NCBI GenBank assembly: GCA_021397835.1 | Contig: JAJFZO010000234.1 | Span: forward strand, 2,862,634 to 2,926,633 | DNA length: 64,000 bases | Source of the DNA: Moringa oleifera | Taxonomy: Eukaryota > Streptophyta > Magnoliopsida > Brassicales > Moringaceae | Direction of reading: 5' to 3' | Part shown: positions 49,199 through 61,290 of the stretch, in pieces | How the letters are laid out: each line of letters opens with the position of its first letter | Numbering within the stretch: position 1 is the stretch's first letter | Notes under the pieces: model-generated | The model's input: the letters and a program-made list of their open reading frames with translations, nothing else | The model's database searches: none | Told to the model about the DNA's origin: nothing | Made by a program: the position numbers and the translations under genes

Positions 49199-50293
49199 TT
49201 GCGTCGAACACTTGGCTACCAAGAGTTAAATAATTTCACAAATGTAGTATCTTTTTGGGATTTACCTTATTGGTGTGATTTGTTGAACCCACATAATATT
49301 AATATCATGCATACTGAAGCTAATGTGTTTAAGAACATATTTTATACAGTGATGGATATCAAAGGGAAAACTAAAGACAACGTCCAATCGATGTTAGATT
49401 TACCATTGTATTGTCGAAAACATGAGTTGCACCTTGAAGATAGATGTAATGAAGTTTTGTCGAACCTAAAGTTTAGTATACATTGCATCTGGACCATAAA
49501 AGAAGTACATCCGAGTGAAGTAAAAAAGTTGAAGATTCTTGATAGATATGCATTCAACTTAGGCAAGTGTGTTACCATGTGAACTTGCATGTTGCAAGAT
49601 ATGAAGAATCACGATTCTCACATGATGATGGAGAGATTATTGTCAATTACATTTAGTTGTTTGTCTACTCCTATTTGGGAAGCCATCACTGAGTTGAGTT
49701 TATTTTTTTGACGTTTATGTTGTTGAAAATTAGAAGAAGCTAAATTAGATGTGATGAGAAATAATATTGCCATAATTCTATGCAAGTTAGAGAAAATATT
49801 TCCTCTTGGGTTTCTTGATGCCATGGAGCATTTACCTATATACATAATGTATGAAGCGTGAGTTAAAGGATTAGTACAATACAGATGGATGTATTCTTTG
49901 AGAGGTATGAATCATCTCGTACTTAGATTATTTTTATTTACATACATTGCAATTTTAGTGACCATCTTAACGTATGTGAAATGTTATTTTTTAGATTTTT
50001 ATATAATTAAAAAAATGATTAAGAATAAAGCTCGTGTTGAGGGTTCCATTTACGAGGCTTATATGTTGAAGGAAATATTAACAGTCTATTCTTACTACTT
50101 TGAGGCACATATCCAATCTAGAAGTCACAGAATGATGATGGTGATGAGTCATCTGAGCATCTTAATATCTAATTTTAATTACCTTAACCAATCTATAGGG
50201 TCGTTTAATTCTTGTTATCTCACTAGGGAGGAAGTTTTCGAGATCAGTAAATATGTGCTTATGAATTGTCTTAAAGTTAAAACCTTTATGTAG
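49199..50293 (+). pseudogene. CACTA transposase (TNP2 tail and DUF4218), broken
   Basis: 49199-49582 reads the end of a TNP2-type transposase: NPHNINIMHTEANVFKNIFY followed by the MDIKGKTKDN block and LPLYCRKHELHL. After a stop comes MKNHDSHMMMERLL, and then the DUF4218 core: NIAIILCKLEKIFPLGFLDAMEHLPI, QYRWMY, and at about 50020-50110 MIKNKARVEGSIYEAYMLKEI. The order and motifs match autonomous plant CACTA elements. In those the protein catalyses excision and reinsertion in the nucleus; here stops and frame changes remove the function. The catalytic N-terminal half is not recognisable upstream. Confidence 0.8.
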
Positions 50294-50610
50294 TAAATTC
50301 TATTTTATATATTACGATGGGTATACTTAAAAAATTATACTCCATGTAATTTGACACATATGTTGTATACTTGCAGAATATAGTTAAGACAATAACTGCA
50401 GTCTTACCATATTTGAGCTCTACTGATGTATATAAACATGTTCAATCAAACTTTGTTAGTTGGTTTAAGGCCACGTAAGTTAGTTTCTGATAATCTTTAT
50501 TGCAAGTGTGACATAATATATATTTCAATATCATTTACATTAACAAGTTTAATTTCTCTGTCTCATTCATCATTATCAGGTGCATAATCGTATGAACAAG
50601 GTGAATTATC

Positions 50611-50930
50611 AATTTTTGTATGATTTAGGATGAAGACCTACGAATAAGTTTAATAGTTACCCAATTTATTATGTTAATAGTTATTATTTTCATACTTTTA
50701 CTTAGGCCAGTAATCGAAGTGCCAACAACTCTAAAGTATCTTTGATAAGCGTGAATGCTATGCTATGATAAATTTTTATATGATTTAAAATAAAGACCTA
50801 TGAATAAGGTTAATAGATACCCAATTTATTATATCAATAGTTATTATTTTCATACTTTTAATTGGGCTAGTAATCGAAGCGCCATCAACTTTAGAATGTC
50901 TTTAATAAGCTCAGATGCTATATATCATGG
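50611..50930. repeat. 160-bp tandem duplication inside the CACTA element
   Basis: The block beginning 'aatttttgtatgattta' at 50611 recurs at 50771 ('aatttttatatgattta'), with matching text for about 150 bases. The copies differ at a fair number of positions, so the duplication is not recent. Confidence 0.85.
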
Positions 50931-51230
50931 AATTATAGAAGAAATAGTGGAGATCGAATATCTTGGTGTACCTATGAAGCGATTGATACTATTCAATTAT
51001 AGGTGGTTTAAACCTTCTGGCGTGGGTATATAAGGATTTGTCCCAAGTATAAAATTATTAATGTTAAGACCAATAAAAGATATAAAGGTAAGGATACGTT
51101 TATTTTCATAATAAGCAGAATAAGTGTATTTTGCATCATATCCTAAATCCCACTTTACAAAAGAAAGACTGGTTTGTGGTCGTCAAAACAAAAGTAAGAA
51201 AAAGAATTGAATCTCTAGATAATCCATTTT
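50790..51230 (+). pseudogene. CACTA DUF4216-type segment, broken
   Basis: The frame at 50800-51033 includes GIIEEIVEIEYLGVPMKRLILFNYRWF, matching the 'Y.G.l.eI.e..Y......v.LF.C.WF' core of DUF4216. After a stop, frames reading YFASYPKSHFTKE and LVCGRQNKSKKK follow the usual 'YY..YPS......W..V.K.K.R' pattern. It belongs to the same decayed transposase transcript as the DUF4218 segment. Confidence 0.65.
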
Positions 51231-51529
51231 AAAATAATATGTTAGACAATTTGCCATAGTCTTTTTAATTACCATATTATAAAAAATTTGAAAGATGTCA
51301 ATGATCAAGATGAAGAGATTTAGGCTAACGAAGACTCAGTTCAATTGAAAGTTGAAGATGAAGAAACATCATTTGAAAGTGGGGAATCTAATAGTGAAGA
51401 TAAAACTTCTATTAATTACATTATTGATAAGGTTTGATTGTTAACGTTTATCATCAAATGTGTTATAAAAACAATTAAAACGAGATTTTGTGATTAATTT
51501 CCTAGCTAAACATGTCATGTTCATTGTTC

Positions 51530-53620
51530 ATAGATGTTAGAGAGAGGGGGTGGTGATCGTGGTTAGACACATCTCCTATAGCTCACACTAGATCACCTTT
51601 CGTTCACACAAGATCACATTCCTCACATGCATCATCACCTTCCGTTGACGCACTATCACGTCTAGCTCCATCACCTCCAATTGACACACCATCTCCTTGA
51701 CCATCATCTTTTGAGCATATACCATCACCTCGAGATGCAACAATTCATACACCATCTTTTAAGTTAGCGTGTCTAGCAAGTGACAGTAGATTATATATTC
51801 AACCAATCGAGAAAGAGTATGATAACTTAACTTTTTTACTATAATATAATTATATGAATATTATTTATTTTATTATATTTTTTATGTTATTTTATTTATT
51901 TTTAATTTTTTTTACACATTGTTACCAGGATATAAGACTATTGCAATGATATATAAATTTATCAAGTCGAAGTGTGATCAGCCACGGATAAGATCACGTG
52001 AAATCTAAATGATATTCCCGACTTATGGTGGGTTCAGGTAATGTAAATATTCATATCTTTCAATAGGTAATATATCACATTCTTATAATTATAGTTATTT
52101 TACATATTCAATTAACTATTTGAATTTAATGTTGTTGTAGAAAAAATGTAAGTCGGATCCACTTATGGATGGTGTTATTAGGCGACCATGGAAGACTAAG
52201 TCTATAGATGTTGTTCAATCTAGTCTTGCATCGATTAGAATAAAGAAGTCAAAGGAAACACGGATGAGCCCATAGATTCGTGATGCGTTATGGGCTAAAT
52301 GGATGTTAAACCCGACTGTCTTGAGGGTATTACAGCAAAATAAGAATAATCGGGTTATTAATGAAGCTGTTGTGCATTAAGGAGGATCTATTTCAATTTC
52401 TGAGCACAAAAGACGAATGGTAAGTTTTCAATTCAATTAATTATTTTTATGTATTTATTGTATATCTACTTAAAGTTTTTATTTTTATTCACCATTTATT
52501 AATTGTTAAGCTAGTCAGCTTAGGAGGGATCCTACCATGCCAAAGCTCTTTTGAAAATTGAACCACAATGAGGAGACAGGCACATGGATAATGTTGAGAA
52601 CTGCACAAATTTATGTGAGTACATAGGATCAAATTTATTTTTCACCATGATAATATGTTTTGCATAAAACTAATATAAAAAAAATAACATGTCTTGAATG
52701 GTGCAAAAGAACAATGTAGATGCCTAAATTTAGAATTTCTAATTTATAGAGAGGTAGATTAGCGAAATAAGATTTACAAATGAAAGGAAAGGGTTTACAT
52801 CATTTGAAGTAAAAGGTCATTGAAAATTTATTTCCTTGCTTTGATGCAATGATGTGGTAAAACTGGTATGTTTTATCATAGTTTGGGTATTTTGAGGTAT
52901 CTACATAAAGATGTCTTTGGTAAGTTATTTCTACATAGCTTCTTTCTCATTTAAATTTTGTAGTTTTAGTAGTGGGTATTGGATGAAGTTGTATCAATAT
53001 ATTTGCATTTTGGTTAATTAATTCACTATTTCAATGATGTGGTTTTGTTGATACATACGTACTTATTAATGTTGATTAAATAATTTTATTTTCTTTTGTT
53101 ATTGCTAATTATGTGCAGGTTGGTTATGAAAAATTGAAGGAGGACACCCTTGCCTTAGGATCATCTGTTGATGATTCCACCCTCTTTTTCTAAGCTACAG
53201 GTAGAAAGAATAAGATAGGTATGGCATACGGGTTTGGTTCTGAGGTAGCCTTTTATGGATCAAGTGACTTTACTTCTCAGTCCTCACATGTTCTATCTAT
53301 GTTACGATGCAACATATGATGTTTCACTTTGAAGATATATAATAACAATTAGACAAAGAATGTGTAGATATGGAAGAACATCTTTAAAGAGAATGTGCTA
53401 CGAGAGATCAAAAAAGAAAAGAATGAGATGGAAGAATAACTTCAAAGAGAATGTGATATGATAGAGAACCAATTAAGAGACTTGAGAGAAGAGGTGCTTA
53501 GACAGACAAGGATAAAAGACCATAGAGAAAATGAACTCAAGAAAGAAATGTTTTCAATGAAAAACTTTTTTAATAAACCTGTTAGACAATTGAATGGGCA
53601 ATAAGATTTTTAACGTACAT
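51530..53620 (+). pseudogene. CACTA second protein (Transposase_24 type), broken
   Basis: Several exon-like pieces in order. A Ser/Thr/His/Pro-rich stretch is at 51550-51770. IYKFIKSKCDQPRIRSREI is near 51940-52000. KKCKSDPLMDGVIRRPWKTK and NKNNRVINEAVVH, then GGSISISEHKRRM, lie at 52140-52420. Then GYEKLKEDTLALGSSVDDSTLFF and GRKNKIGMAYGFGSE lie at 53120-53240, followed by a coiled coil (53390-53600). These are the landmarks of the TNPA-like or Transposase_24 protein of CACTA elements. Stop codons interrupt several pieces. Confidence 0.7.
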
Positions 53621-54519
53621 AGGATGCTTCTTCTAACATGACTAATGATGCCGATGTAGTTGGTGATGGTGATGCAGTTAACGATCACTTATATTTAAAT
53701 AATTTAATTTATATTTAAATAATTTTTATTAATATTTTTAATCTAATTTCAAAATTCTTATGAAAAATATTGTTAGAGTAAAACATAGTTCATGATTTCT
53801 TATTTTTTATAAAATTTATTATAAATTAATTTATTTAAATGAATATAAATAAATATTATTGTAAGAAAAATTACATACAAGTTTTTGTAAAATCACGTAA
53901 AAATTCTTACAAATATTTTTCGTAAGAATACACAAAATTTTTATATAAATATATTTGTAAGAATTTTTTTTGCTAAGTATATTCACGCAATTTTATTTTA
54001 AAGGAAATTTAATTTCACAAAATTTTTTACAAAAATATATTGGTGAGAATTAGTATAATACCATTATTCTCACAAAAATTCATTCGGAAGGAACAAATAA
54101 CATGTTCGTAGGGATAATAATTGTAAAAATATTCTAACAAATTCTAATAAAAATATTTTGCCAAAATATAATTGAATAAATTTATTAAATTATTAATATA
54201 TATTTTCATGGAAAGTTTATGAATTTTATGAATTTCCTCTACAATGTTGAAACTTTTTATATAATATTTTTTTATATAAACGTAATAAGACAATATTATC
54301 AAATATTTTAATAGAAATTCCGTTAAAATGTCATCAAAATATTCCAATGAAAAATTGACATCATTGAAAAATTATGTTTTTCATAATAATCTGTTTTATG
54401 ATTGTTGCTTGGTGAGAAATTTTGTTGAAATTTTAGATTTCAATAAAAATTTTAAATATTTTAATAATTTTTTACCATCAAAATATATTTATTTTATTAT
54501 AGCATATCTAGGTCAGGCA

Positions 54520-54820
54520 GACCTAGAAGACCTCCTTGAAATATCTCACTGGACAGAATTAACTACGGAATACCCTTGGAATGACAATTGGGCTAAACAT
54601 GTAATGAATTAATACTTAGAATACCTCCTTGGAACACCCGCTTAACAGAACCACTCTTGGAAATAGCTACTCGGAATACCTCTCAAAAATGGTCATCGGC
54701 ACTACCCTTTCCAATAGCTTCCAGAATACCCATCTAATAATATCTTTTAAGAATAGCTCCTTTGTAAATCTATTCAGCAATATGGCTCTTGGATACCTCT
54801 TCGGGAAACCCTTTTTATAG
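54520..54820. repeat. Degenerate short repeat 'gaatacctcttgg'
   Basis: Variants of 'ggaatacc(c/t)(c)ttgga' recur about every 20-40 bases just outside the right end of the CACTA element. There is no clear unit length, and no gene. Confidence 0.45.
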
Positions 54821-54829
54821 CACCCTCAT

Positions 54830-57451
54830 ATAACCACTATTCATAGACGAATTCTTCTCTCGTTTTCTTTTTCGTGTAAAACTTAGTTGTCTTTTGGATA
54901 AAATTAAGTGTTTACAGATAGCACGGTTAGACCAAAAATAGGAATTTTGAACTGATCTTCTTGAACTTGTATTGATCTAATATAAGCTCAAGTAAAGCAA
55001 TAACAAAGGCACCAACTAATGCACCTCATCTAGCCAAACAACATTCAAAATCAACTAAACATGATCAGTTAGCTAGCCAGTAAACAAAACATCGAGCAAG
55101 CAAGCATTTAATCCTATCAATAAGGACGTAAACCAAATCGATCGAGACAAGGGTTAGAGGTGGTCAGCAATTGCCTACATCCACGTTAGATCTTTTCCAA
55201 ACAAGAGATCAAAACCTGCGCTAAATAAGGCTTATAGATCAAACTTAGAGAAGATGAAAGGGAGGCTTTGAACTAGCAGATTTAGGTCAAATATTATTCT
55301 CTGATTACATATCAAAGCTAATCATAAGCATAGATATAAACTCGCCTATCAAATTAAGGATTATGGATCCCAACTTTTACTACAAGAATGTCCCTCTCTT
55401 ACCCTCTCTTTCTCCCTTAAAATCTGTTTCATTTAAGAAATTGAATGGTCTTATACAGGGAGTTGACTGTAGTTGTCCTGTGTGCTCAATCAACTTGTCG
55501 AGCTGGCTTGTTTGTCGTCCAGCTCACTAGTCACGTAAATTACACCTCACCATTCTTGAAAGCTAACTCAACAGCTCGTAACCAAACAACAACCACAAGG
55601 TAATGGCTGGTCCTTTGATTTAATCTGGTTATGACAATATACATATGAGTTAATCTCTTACATTTCATATCATCAAAAATTACATTACTAAATATAGAAT
55701 TTCATTTTGATTTACACCTTACAATTGTATTTTTAAATCATAAAACTAATTTAAAAATATAATTAATTCCGTAACAATTAAGTGTTTGATAATGACAATA
55801 TTTACAATATAATATGAGTTAAGACAACACCATATCCATTAAGCAACACTATGTTTGTTATCCCATGCTTAATTATAAAAGCAATAAAACTAACTTCTAT
55901 AAAGTTTGTCACTAAAAGTGATGGAGGCATATTGTTTATTTGTCATTTTTGTGAAAACTTCAACCGTTAACGTTCTAATTTTTTATAAAAAATAAAATAA
56001 AATCATGCTAAAAGTCATCTTTGAAAGAGACAACCCTGAAAATTAAGAATTGAATTATTACAAAACTTCCATCGGATATTATGGAAGTTGGAGATTTTCA
56101 TCATCTTGGATTTTGTAACCATGGCTCTGAAAGATAAGAAAGCTACCTTGTGTGGGCCCATTAGGTGTAAGATGGGACTGCAGATAGCCAATGAAGAACA
56201 GTAGATATAGAACTGCAGTTAATCACTTCAAAATGAAACGAGTAAGCCAATGAATTTACGACAAAAACCATTCAAGCTAAAGAGGAGGTAAACATAGCTC
56301 CTTGGCAGGTATTTACAAGGGGAGAGATTCTTGGAAACCACTGCTGCTGTGTTGTGTTGAAACGTCAAAGTGGAATTAGCCGCCTTTCTTTAGAGACAAT
56401 AAAGCAGGGAAGAGTTTTGGCAACTTTTTAATTAGGTCTGCCCTTTGCCTTTAAGATTTAAAGTTTTTTATTCCGCAGAATAGCATCTGAAGCTCTCTAG
56501 ATTTTCCTATAATTATATCTTCATGAAATCAGATATTTGGAATTAAACCATGCAAAACTTAAACCCTAAAGCCTATGAAGCAAAACCAGGGGCCTAGATT
56601 TCAGACTTGCAGTAATTTTTGTTGCATATATAGCACTCAGGGAAGCAAGTAGAAAGCACGCGATGCCTAAACATCTACCCCTAGATTCTATAAAACTATT
56701 GTAATTAATTTTGTTAAAAACCCATGACCCCACATAATTATTGACCAAATAAAAACCACAAATAGAAAGTATAGAGTAAACAAAAATTTTGACTTTTCGG
56801 ACGAGCAGAGAATTGTCTTGCGGTCACACCTGGCAGGCCACTAAAGGGCTAGGAGGTGATTTAATCAAAAACAAGCATCATTTGACAGGTAAGTAATAAA
56901 AAATTAGTAAAGAGCAAAAGAGGGTTCCAGCAGACAAGTGGGTAAGTGAACCATGTGCGATCATGTGGTGGTTGGCCCTCATGTGGGTCCACAATCCCAC
57001 TTCTCCAAACCCTTTTCCTTTTTGAAATGAAATTCCTCAAAAGTAAAAAGAAAATCGCAACACGACATGTCTTGTTTTATATAGTGCGTGTGCATTACGC
57101 GCCTTTGTAATTGGAGAAGTGACAGCATGCCATGGCTCCTATCTTCAGGCGCGTTATCATTCTTTCCCGCAATAAAGCAACGTGAACATGAAAGATCTTC
57201 CAAAACTTTTATTATCTTTTAAATTTTGCGTGAATCCTACGCTCGCTATTGCATAGAGGTATGCATGGCACGTTATTTCCTTTTCAATTACATAATACAG
57301 AAGATACGCAAAGTTAAATCACATAAATTGAAGGAAACCTTTATTACAAAAAGAAGATTCAGTTCTTTCTTTTTTACCGTTAAAATACCATCATCTCATT
57401 TCTCACCTTGTTTTCTTCTTCCAATCCGTTAATATATGTACTAGTTACCTT
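54830..57451. other. Intergenic DNA upstream of the IBH1-type gene
   Basis: No coding sequence supported. 55-56 kb has no resemblance I can name. From about 56.9 kb the GC content and motif density rise toward the IBH1-type promoter. Confidence 0.45.
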
Positions 57452-57469
57452 TCTCTCTCTCTCTCTCTC
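57452..57469 (+). repeat. TC microsatellite in the IBH1-type promoter or leader
   Basis: (tc)9, about 260 bp upstream of the start codon. CT/GA tracts are common near plant transcription starts. A TATAAT motif follows at 57491-57496. Confidence 0.7.
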
Positions 57470-57490
57470 ATCCGTAGGATATGGTGGGCT

Positions 57491-57496
57491 TATAAT
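57491..57496 (+). promoter_or_regulatory. Possible TATA box of the IBH1-type gene
   Basis: TATAAT about 230 bp upstream of the ATG, just after the TC tract. It would give a leader of roughly 200 bases. Other AT-rich motifs (for example near 57079) are alternatives. Confidence 0.3.
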
Positions 57497-57727
57497 GTAA
57501 GTTCTGTCAGAATTGAGGTTTTGCCTTTTGTACTTGGAAGGCGCCCTTTATGTCAGAAGCAAATCCCAACCTCCAATCTGTGTAATGGTCGTTTGTCCTT
57601 CTCTCTTCTCAAAAAGCGACTTCTGTCAGAGTTAGTTATTGCTTACATTCTATAATCTCACACAATCCACATCCAGCATATCCCTCTCTGTAAACCCCCT
57701 AGTTTTGTTTCTTCGCTTTTGGCCACC

Positions 57728-58186
57728 ATGATTCCGAACGTCGTGAAACCTGCCGCAAATTCTCCATCTTCTGCCCTTAGATTTCTCCGATCCTTCTCCA
57801 GGATTAAAAGCAACAAGCACTTTGAAAACCCAGATGAGGAAATCAGGAGACGTAGCCAGAGAATAAAGGTTGCTGCATATTCTTCCATGGCTCGTAGTGT
57901 CGGGTCAAGGAGAGTGTGGAGCAAAGCCCTCCTTTTGAAGCTTCGGAAACGAGCAAGCCGCCGTGGATTTGGGAATCCGAAATGCGTTTTAAGCCAAAAC
58001 AAGCTTAGGGCTGTCAAGACAAGGCCTTCAAGGGAGCCTAGCCAGGCCAATAGGCTCCGAAAGCTTGTGCCCGGTGGTGAAACCATGGACATATGCAATT
58101 TGTTAGAGGAAACTGCTCATTACATAAAATGCCTCAGCGCCCAGGTTAAGTTGATGCAAAGTATTGCTGATCGTTTCTCCAATTAA
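57728..58186 (+). CDS. IBH1: Atypical bHLH transcription regulator, IBH1 type, 152 aa
   Basis: A growth-repressing bHLH protein that lacks a DNA-binding basic region. In Arabidopsis IBH1 dimerises with activating bHLHs such as HBI1 and blocks them, and is itself sequestered by PRE/ILI1 proteins downstream of brassinosteroid and gibberellin. The family's N-terminal block is residues 30-75: NPDEEIRRRSQRIKVAAYSS followed by MARSVGSRRVWSKALLLKL. The C-terminal HLH (about 107-148) starts RLRKLVPGG and continues with LLEETAHYIKCLSAQV and a hydrophobic end. The normal His-Glu-Arg DNA-contact residues are absent. The start codon sits in a strong context (gccaccATG). Single exon, stop TAA at 58184-58186. 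The length agrees with IBH1 (about 150 aa). The paralogs IBH1-like/bHLH147-150 are the only alternative, but the N-terminal block favours IBH1. Confidence 0.9.
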   Translation: MIPNVVKPAANSPSSALRFLRSFSRIKSNKHFENPDEEIRRRSQRIKVAAYSSMARSVGSRRVWSKALLLKLRKRASRRGFGNPKCVLSQNKLRAVKTRPSREPSQANRLRKLVPGGETMDICNLLEETAHYIKCLSAQVKLMQSIADRFSN

Positions 58187-58951
58187 ACATGGTTACCGCT
58201 TCATAGTTCCTTTTATTTACTGTTAGATGAGAAAGAAACGGAAAAGGTAAAGGTCAATATATATACGAGTTACAATATATGTGTGTTTGTGATTGTGTAA
58301 ATACAAAAAACTTGAGTTATTGCCACAGATGTTTCCTTACTGCTATAGCAGCCCTATTCTTAAAAATACGTGCTGCTGAAATTTTAATATTTTGTATCTA
58401 GAAATCACGGCCTCCTCTCTCTCCCTCAAATCTAGTCTCTCACTCTGTCTCCCATCCCTTACCAATAACAGCTTCACCCTTTGTCACCCCCGGAACCGCT
58501 GACAGCAGCATCCCCAACCTATCTTTTTCTAATTAGATTTCCACTTTGAGGGTAAAAAAAATAAAAACAGTGGTACTCCAAGATATCAAGTCGCTTTTAG
58601 GCATTTATCACACGATTGTAGTAAAACCATTTGCCGTTTAAATACATGCGCCCAAGAGAGCTTGTGGCTTTTCCTTAGTAACCACTATTTAGTACACCCC
58701 TATACTTTCAAAAGCATTTGGATACATATAGGGCTTTGAAAAGCTGAGCCTAGCATGTTATAATTGAAAATGATGTGCTTTTTGTATTCTGGTGGAACTT
58801 GATCTAGTGATTCAATCCATGACCCAGTTGTAATATTTGTGTTCTCAAATGAAATAGAGGTCACAGTACCGCCAACCAAGGAGTTGAGATGTAAGGCTGG
58901 AAGATTAATTAGGGGGAGGAGAGGGATGAGGAGATAGTAGTGCAGGCACAT

Positions 58952-58989
<38 letters not shown>

Positions 58990-60144
58990 AGGGGTAGGCC
59001 CTTGCGGTGAGCTTAATTTCTTCTTGGTCTTAGTACGATACTTTCCCTTGAAGAAGGAAAACGAAACACTGATGATGATGAGTCGCCAGCAGTGTGAGTA
59101 GGAGATGATGGTGAGAATGGAAAGGCAAAAAGAGAAGGTAAGGCAGTGGACAGACACAGGGAGAGTTCTGAGTAGGGACCTAGCCTAGGGGCCTGCTATG
59201 TCTCTGTGATCTGATGAGGCCCCGTACTATCTTCTCATAAGGGCCGGGCAAAATAGTTAATTTGTATTTTTTCAAGAAAAACTATCGCCAGTACACTAAG
59301 GCCAACTATGGAGCAATGTCGTCTGTATACAGAAGGATCGATTTTGTGAGCATCTAATTAATAGCCGCTATTAAGTTACACATGCAAAGATAAACGCGTA
59401 CATATGTATGCGTACATAAACATCCATATACATAGAAATCTACCAGTGTATGCCATTCGAGGACTATTGCAATTCAATGTAACTCTCTACCTAGGATGGG
59501 TTCTGTTGACTGTACATACATATTGCCCCACCACGAACGTAACATGTGTGTATGTATGGCTGATTTAATGTCCCTGTGACTTATATTTGGGACTGGTAGG
59601 CAGAATATTGGAGCAACATAGATAGAGTTGGACCATAGTTATCATAGCTCAAGGCTGTATGCAATGGAAAGTATCCATAACCCTCCACCTATTCGTAGCT
59701 AGGTTTTTCACTTACAGATGCATGTGAAACTGATGTTTGATCTATGGCCTATCTGATCGAGATAATTTATTTTATTTGCACATTCGTCTGAAATCTCAGG
59801 CGCAAAAAAATCAGCACTACTGTTTAATTTTTATTGGTTTGAGATCTTATGCACAAAAGATTCTTTTCTTTCTTTTGCTCTACAATAGCAGCATGTAGCA
59901 AAAGAATCTTTTATTTATTCATTTTCAGAATAATCTGGGTGTATAATGTATTACACAATTCTATCCCATTTAAAACACTTGAAGGATCATTTCCTTAGAC
60001 AAATAGAAGATGACAAACCCCTCTTATGATAAGGGGCTCAATAAATCAGCATTGATCATTTCTTCACACTAGCAGGATTGCCCAACATTAAAGACTTAAA
60101 AACAAAAAATGGTATTTGATAAAACAAGTGTTTCATACAGTACA
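58187..60144. other. 3' flank of the IBH1-type gene and intergenic DNA
   Basis: No supported gene. It contains CT-rich text at 58.40-58.45 kb and a GA microsatellite at 58954-58985. A minus-strand frame of 82 codons runs across the GA tract (58909-59157); its N-terminus is hydrophobic, but its later part is produced by the microsatellite and it matches no peptide family I know. Confidence 0.45.
58954..58985. repeat. GA microsatellite, 16 units
   Basis: A pure (ga) run of 32 bases. Confidence 0.9.
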
Positions 60145-60720
60145 CACTACAACATAAAGGAGTTATAATGACAATTATTTCAATTTTTAATATCAATTAT
60201 AATTACTATTGAAATTTTTATTGACAATTATTCGAAGTCTGATGTAGTCAGGGTCAAGAAAATGCAATAACAATTGTGATGATTGTTGGTAAGGATTAAA
60301 AAAAAAAATCCCTAAAATATTATGGATTTAGTGATAATTTTTAACTATAATTAATAATTATCATAAAAAATAAATATGATTTGTGATAATTAATAATTAC
60401 TACTAAAGGTAAATGTATCAAGCGATCCTTATTAAATCAATTAATAATTACCGCTAAAGCTAAGTTGACATTTGTATTGTTTGCGACAATTAGTAATTGT
60501 TACTAAAACATTTTGTTAGTGACAATATTTTCTATCATTAAATGTTAATATAATTATTGTTATAGGTCAAATTATAATTTTGTTAAAATAATTAAATATT
60601 GCTACTAAAAAGATTAACAATGATTATGCGCCGACCATTAAACAATGATTTTTAAAAACGATTACAAATTGTTATTTGCTAACCATTGAACAAGAACCAC
60701 TGAAAGAGTCATTTAAGTGC
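60145..60720 (+). mobile_element. CACTA-type terminus with subterminal repeats
   Basis: CACTACAACATAAAGG at 60145 fits the CACTA terminus pattern. It is followed by about 570 bases built from 'gtgataattaataattactactaaa' variants in both orientations, as expected of CACTA subterminal repeats and of small non-autonomous derivatives. No opposite terminus was found before the end of the window, so this may be a solo end or a truncated element. The same phrases recur at 2.03-2.52 kb. Confidence 0.55.
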
Positions 60721-61290
60721 AATTAATGAATTACTGCTATTTATTTTTAGAAATTATAAGTTGAAGTACAAAAAAATAAAAATTTATGACCTATAGCATT
60801 AGGTTATTAAAATAACAAAAATATTGTCTATATCTTCTTACATAATAAAATATATCCAAAAGTTAAATATTCATCTATTGAAATACAATTCAAAGTAATA
60901 ATTCCACTAATACTTCCAAATTTTAAAGAGCTAAAAGCTAATACATTAACTTCATAAAATATCATTTGTTAAAATCGCCAACAAATAATGGTTAATTCTC
61001 AATGTATGACCTAAAAAAAAAATACATGTAAGAATCATGTATGAAATACAAGTAATATTTTGCAAGAACCAATAAATAATACTTACCCTTAAAAGTTCAA
61101 ACACAAGTCAGCACTTTGTGAAACACTTCTATCAGTACTGACATTATGAATATATTAAATATAGAAAAATAAATAAAAAATATTAACTCGGTTAATTTGC
61201 ATTCTCATATTTCAAATTTGCACTCGATACACCTCTATCATACTATTTGCTTTAATTGCGCAGGCTAAAAAAGAGTAGAAATCATACCTA

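Larger units (their letters stand above)
48014..54504. mobile_element. Decayed CACTA (En/Spm) DNA transposon, about 6.5 kb
   Basis: The left end at 48014 is CACTACAAGAAAATA, the canonical CACTA terminal inverted repeat. The best right end is 54490-54504 (tattttattatagca), a degraded inverse of it. Both flanks inside carry AT-rich subterminal repeats built on 'attcttacggaaaa' and 'gtaagaattttt' (48.1-48.95 and 53.75-54.1 kb). Between them lie broken frames of the two usual CACTA proteins, both reading on the plus strand: the TNP2-type transposase tail with DUF4218 and DUF4216 domains, and a second protein of the Transposase_24 type. The 3-bp flanks (aat and tat) do not match exactly. All frames are broken, so it is inactive. 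Confidence 0.75.

Noticed and set aside
57658..58098. Long minus-strand frame of 146 codons over the IBH1-type gene
   Set aside because: It is the antisense shadow of the bHLH coding sequence, which has clear family motifs.
58909..59157. Possible small secreted peptide on the minus strand with a hydrophobic N-terminus
   Set aside because: The middle and end are encoded by the GA microsatellite (Ser-Leu repeats), and no known peptide hormone motif is present.
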